NCBI RefSeq assembly: GCF_007991655.1
Contig: NZ_BJYT01000008.1
Location: forward strand, 244,439-308,438
Reading direction: 5' to 3'
Source: Segetibacter aerophilus
GTDB lineage: Bacteria > Bacteroidota > Bacteroidia > Chitinophagales > Chitinophagaceae
Length of the DNA: 64,000 bases
The notes below the pieces were generated by a model. It did no database searches, was not told the origin of the DNA, and worked only from the letters and a program-made list of their open reading frames with translations. This document shows positions 61,562 to 64,000 of the stretch, piece after piece (the stretch's first letter is position 1; each line of letters opens with the position of its first letter). Position numbers and translations under genes: made by a program.

Positions 61562-64000
61562 ATGTCCCATATAAGTCGAAACCCGTTGCGACCGATTGTG
61601 TCATTTATTGTGTTGTTTTTTTGTTTGCTGCAAAATAATTCTATTGCCCAAACCTTTTCTACTAAAAGTTCATCTACATTTCCTTCTCCGGCAGCATCGG
61701 CTAGGGTCGTTGTAGCAGACTTTGATGTTGACGGAGATGCTGACATTTTATATCAGACTGGTGCCGATGGTACGCCTTTCAGATTTGCAAGAAGCAATGG
61801 TGACGGTACCTTTACAGATCAGGCAATTAATATTTCGCCTTTTGCGGGTGTAACCCTTGTTAATCATAATGGTTCTAACTACCATGTAGCGGATTTTGAC
61901 CGCGACGGTGACCTCGATATTTGGGCAGGAGTAAATGCAACCACTGGAAGTTACTACCGTAATGATAATGGCACTTTTACCACCCAACCCTCGACTACCT
62001 TTCCCGCACCCGCCGTCTCTAGCCGGGCAGTCATTGGTGATTTTGACAAAGATGGCGATGCAGATTTTTTATACCAATCTGGTGGAAACGGTACAGCATA
62101 TAAGTATTCAAAAAGCAATGGTAACGGTACATTTACAGATGTTCCGCTCGCATCTTCGCCTTTTGGCGGCGTTACCCTAATAGATAACAATGCAACCAAC
62201 TACCACGTAGCTGATTTTGACGGGGATGGCGACGTAGACGTATGGGCAGGTGTAAATGCAGCGAAAGGAAATTATTATCGTAATGATAATGGCACATTCA
62301 CATCTCAAAGTAATGCTACTTTTCCAGCACCGCCCGCTACTGGCCGGGCTACTGTCACCGATTATGACACAGATGGAGATGCTGATATTCTGTACCAAAC
62401 CGGGGGAAACGGGACACCATTTGAATATGCAAGAAGCAATGGTGACGGCACATTTGCGATTGTAAACCAGGCTGCTTCACCTTTTGCGTCGGTTACCCTT
62501 GCCGACATCACTGGTTTAAATTATTTTTCAGCAGATTTTGACCATGACGGTGATAAAGATGTTTGGGCATCAAAGACAGGTACCACCGGCTTTTTCTATA
62601 GTAAAGATGCGGCACCTCCAAACCTCGCATCTTTCACGCCGGCCAACAATTCAACCAATGTTTCTCCAACGGTAAATATTACTTATACTTTTGATCAGCC
62701 CGTAATAAAAGGCACCGGCAATATCTCAATTGTAAAGACTTCTGACAATACAATAGCTGAGGCAATTCCTGTTACCGGCGCACAGGTTACAGGTTCTGGA
62801 ACTAACTGGACAATAGATCCTTCGATTACATTACAGCCCAGCACGCAATATGCCGTTAAATCGGATGCTGGTACTTTTAAGAATGCGGGTGGTACTGTAT
62901 TCGCCGGCGTAAGTTTAAGTAATGTGCAAAGCTTTAGAACCGCTGCTGCAACCATAAGTGTTGGTGTTCCTGCTAACGGTACTTATAAGACAGGAGATAA
63001 CTTGACGTTTACTGTTAACTACAGTGAAAGTATGATTGTAAATACTGCGGGAGGTGCACCTTTCGTTCCTGTTACCATAGGAGCTACAGTTAGAAATGCT
63101 TTATATGTGTCCGGTAGCGGTACTTCCGCGCTAGTCTTCGGATATACTGTTGCCGCAGGCGACGCTGATAACAATGGCATTGCTGTTGGTTCAGCTATTA
63201 CATTAAGCGGCGGTACTATAAAGGATGCATCTACAAGTAATAATGCTCCCCTGACTTTAAACAATATTGGATCAACAACAGCCGTGTTAGTAGATGGGGT
63301 AGCGCCATCGGTCGCAAGCATCACAAGGGCAAGCGCTAATAATACCAATGCAACATCTATAGATTATACGGTTACGTTTTCTGAAAATGTTTCAGGGGTT
63401 GATATTACTGATTTTACCTTAACAAAAACAGGAACAGCAAACGGAACGATAGCGACTGCTTCTACTTCTTCCGGTACAAACACAACGATAACTATAAATG
63501 GTGTAACCGGTAATGGCACATTACGACTGGATTTGAAATCGAGCGGAACAGGAATTATTGATGCAGTCGGAAACGCCATAAGCGGAGGATATACAACAGG
63601 AGAGGTTTATACCATTGTACAGCCTTCTAATGCTACAGATTACTTCCGCAGTATTACCTCTGGCAACTGGAACAGTGTTTCTACATGGCAAAGTTCAACA
63701 GACAATCTCACTTACCATGCTGCTTCATTAACACCAGACTTCAATGCAAACCAGGTAACTATCCTTAACGGGCACACCGTTACAGTGACTGCAAATGTGG
63801 CCATTGATCAAGCATCTGTAGCTGCCGGAGGGGCTATTATTGTGAATTCCGGTGCTGGACTCTCAATAAATGATGGTACTGGATGGGATATTGTAGTAAA
63901 TGGCAACTTAACCATAACAAATGGTGGAAGTATGGTCTTAAAATCAACGTCAACAGGAACTGCTTCTGTGGGTAGTTCAACGGGTACAATTATCGGTAAC
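61562..64000 (+). CDS. FG-GAP/VCBS repeat surface protein, truncated by the window edge
   Basis: The frame from the ATG at 61562 stays open for 813 codons to the last base. A signal peptide (VLFFCLLQNNSIAQ) is followed by six calcium-type motifs of the form DFDVDGDAD (about residues 50-340), alternating with WAGVNA-type strands as in FG-GAP/VCBS propellers. SFTPANNSTNVSPTVNITYTFDQPV (about 358-382) opens an SbsA-type Ig-like domain, then a second Ig-like domain follows. The last 100 residues (NWNSVSTWQSS, NQVTILNGHTVTV) resemble the start of surface protein A. A T9SS sorting domain is expected beyond the edge. Confidence 0.82.
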   Translation, partial: MSHISRNPLRPIVSFIVLFFCLLQNNSIAQTFSTKSSSTFPSPAASARVVVADFDVDGDADILYQTGADGTPFRFARSNGDGTFTDQAINISPFAGVTLVNHNGSNYHVADFDRDGDLDIWAGVNATTGSYYRNDNGTFTTQPSTTFPAPAVSSRAVIGDFDKDGDADFLYQSGGNGTAYKYSKSNGNGTFTDVPLASSPFGGVTLIDNNATNYHVADFDGDGDVDVWAGVNAAKGNYYRNDNGTFTSQSNATFPAPPATGRATVTDYDTDGDADILYQTGGNGTPFEYARSNGDGTFAIVNQAASPFASVTLADITGLNYFSADFDHDGDKDVWASKTGTTGFFYSKDAAPPNLASFTPANNSTNVSPTVNITYTFDQPVIKGTGNISIVKTSDNTIAEAIPVTGAQVTGSGTNWTIDPSITLQPSTQYAVKSDAGTFKNAGGTVFAGVSLSNVQSFRTAAATISVGVPANGTYKTGDNLTFTVNYSESMIVNTAGGAPFVPVTIGATVRNALYVSGSGTSALVFGYTVAAGDADNNGIAVGSAITLSGGTIKDASTSNNAPLTLNNIGSTTAVLVDGVAPSVASITRASANNTNATSIDYTVTFSENVSGVDITDFTLTKTGTANGTIATASTSSGTNTTITINGVTGNGTLRLDLKSSGTGIIDAVGNAISGGYTTGEVYTIVQPSNATDYFRSITSGNWNSVSTWQSSTDNLTYHAASLTPDFNANQVTILNGHTVTVTANVAIDQASVAAGGAIIVNSGAGLSINDGTGWDIVVNGNLTITNGGSMVLKSTSTGTASVGSSTGTIIGN

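Overview
The window looks like a chromosomal segment of a Bacteroidota bacterium, most probably from Chitinophagales/Chitinophagaceae. The reasons are the AT-leaning composition, TonB-dependent receptors carrying STN or carboxypeptidase-regulatory domains, DUF4249 and DUF5686 proteins, a Porin_10-type porin, an M1 peptidase, C-terminal type IX secretion (T9SS) sorting domains and Bacteroidota-type promoter boxes (TAnnTTTG). No rRNA, tRNA, CRISPR array, transposase or integrase was recognised. The genus was inferred from family content only.

Layout. 1-6734: a tight four-gene envelope operon (uncharacterised protein, STN-TonB receptor, DUF4249 lipoprotein, MG2-like protein). 6743-12382: minus-strand FemAB-like transferase, M1 peptidase, Gfo/Idh oxidoreductase and GNAT. 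12702-22834: housekeeping and stress genes: trpS, a deoxynucleoside kinase, a UbiX-like protein, a short alpha-glucan phosphorylase, a lipoprotein, the mntR-mntH(UspA) operon with an operator palindrome, DJ-1/PfpI and an arylformamidase-like hydrolase. 22880-29299: minus-strand small enzymes (DUF418, VOC, TfoX) ending in a TonB receptor preceded by a His/Cys-rich small protein, probably for metal uptake. 29770-46070: three giant secreted surface proteins, two of them T9SS paralogs and one an SdrD-B protein with a Cys/His repeat. 46201-56679: purine nucleoside phosphorylase, porin, thioredoxin, an ATP-grasp/amidotransferase pair, a membrane/coiled-coil pair and DUF5686. 56773-64000: a hydroxylase-sulfotransferase fusion, a broken metallopeptidase-like gene, a degenerate 5'-nucleotidase-like protein, a GNAT, a phage-tail-collar protein and an FG-GAP surface protein that runs off the right edge.

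The most distinctive signal is not a gene. It is a dispersed intergenic element present at least eight times: a 20-nt core (GTACAAGNGTGCGACGCAAC), about 22 nt of variable spacer, then GCTGG or a close variant. Two decayed copies keep the exact 22-nt spacing although their cores have drifted. The core also creates spurious small ORFs. Other notable items are a tandemly duplicated intergenic unit with its own terminators (15175-15453), a 31-bp tandem repeat inside the mntH terminator loop, an in-frame TAA splitting an HEAGH gene, a Lys-to-Thr change at the expected PLP lysine of the phosphorylase, and a higher-order triplet repeat in the 2014-aa adhesin.
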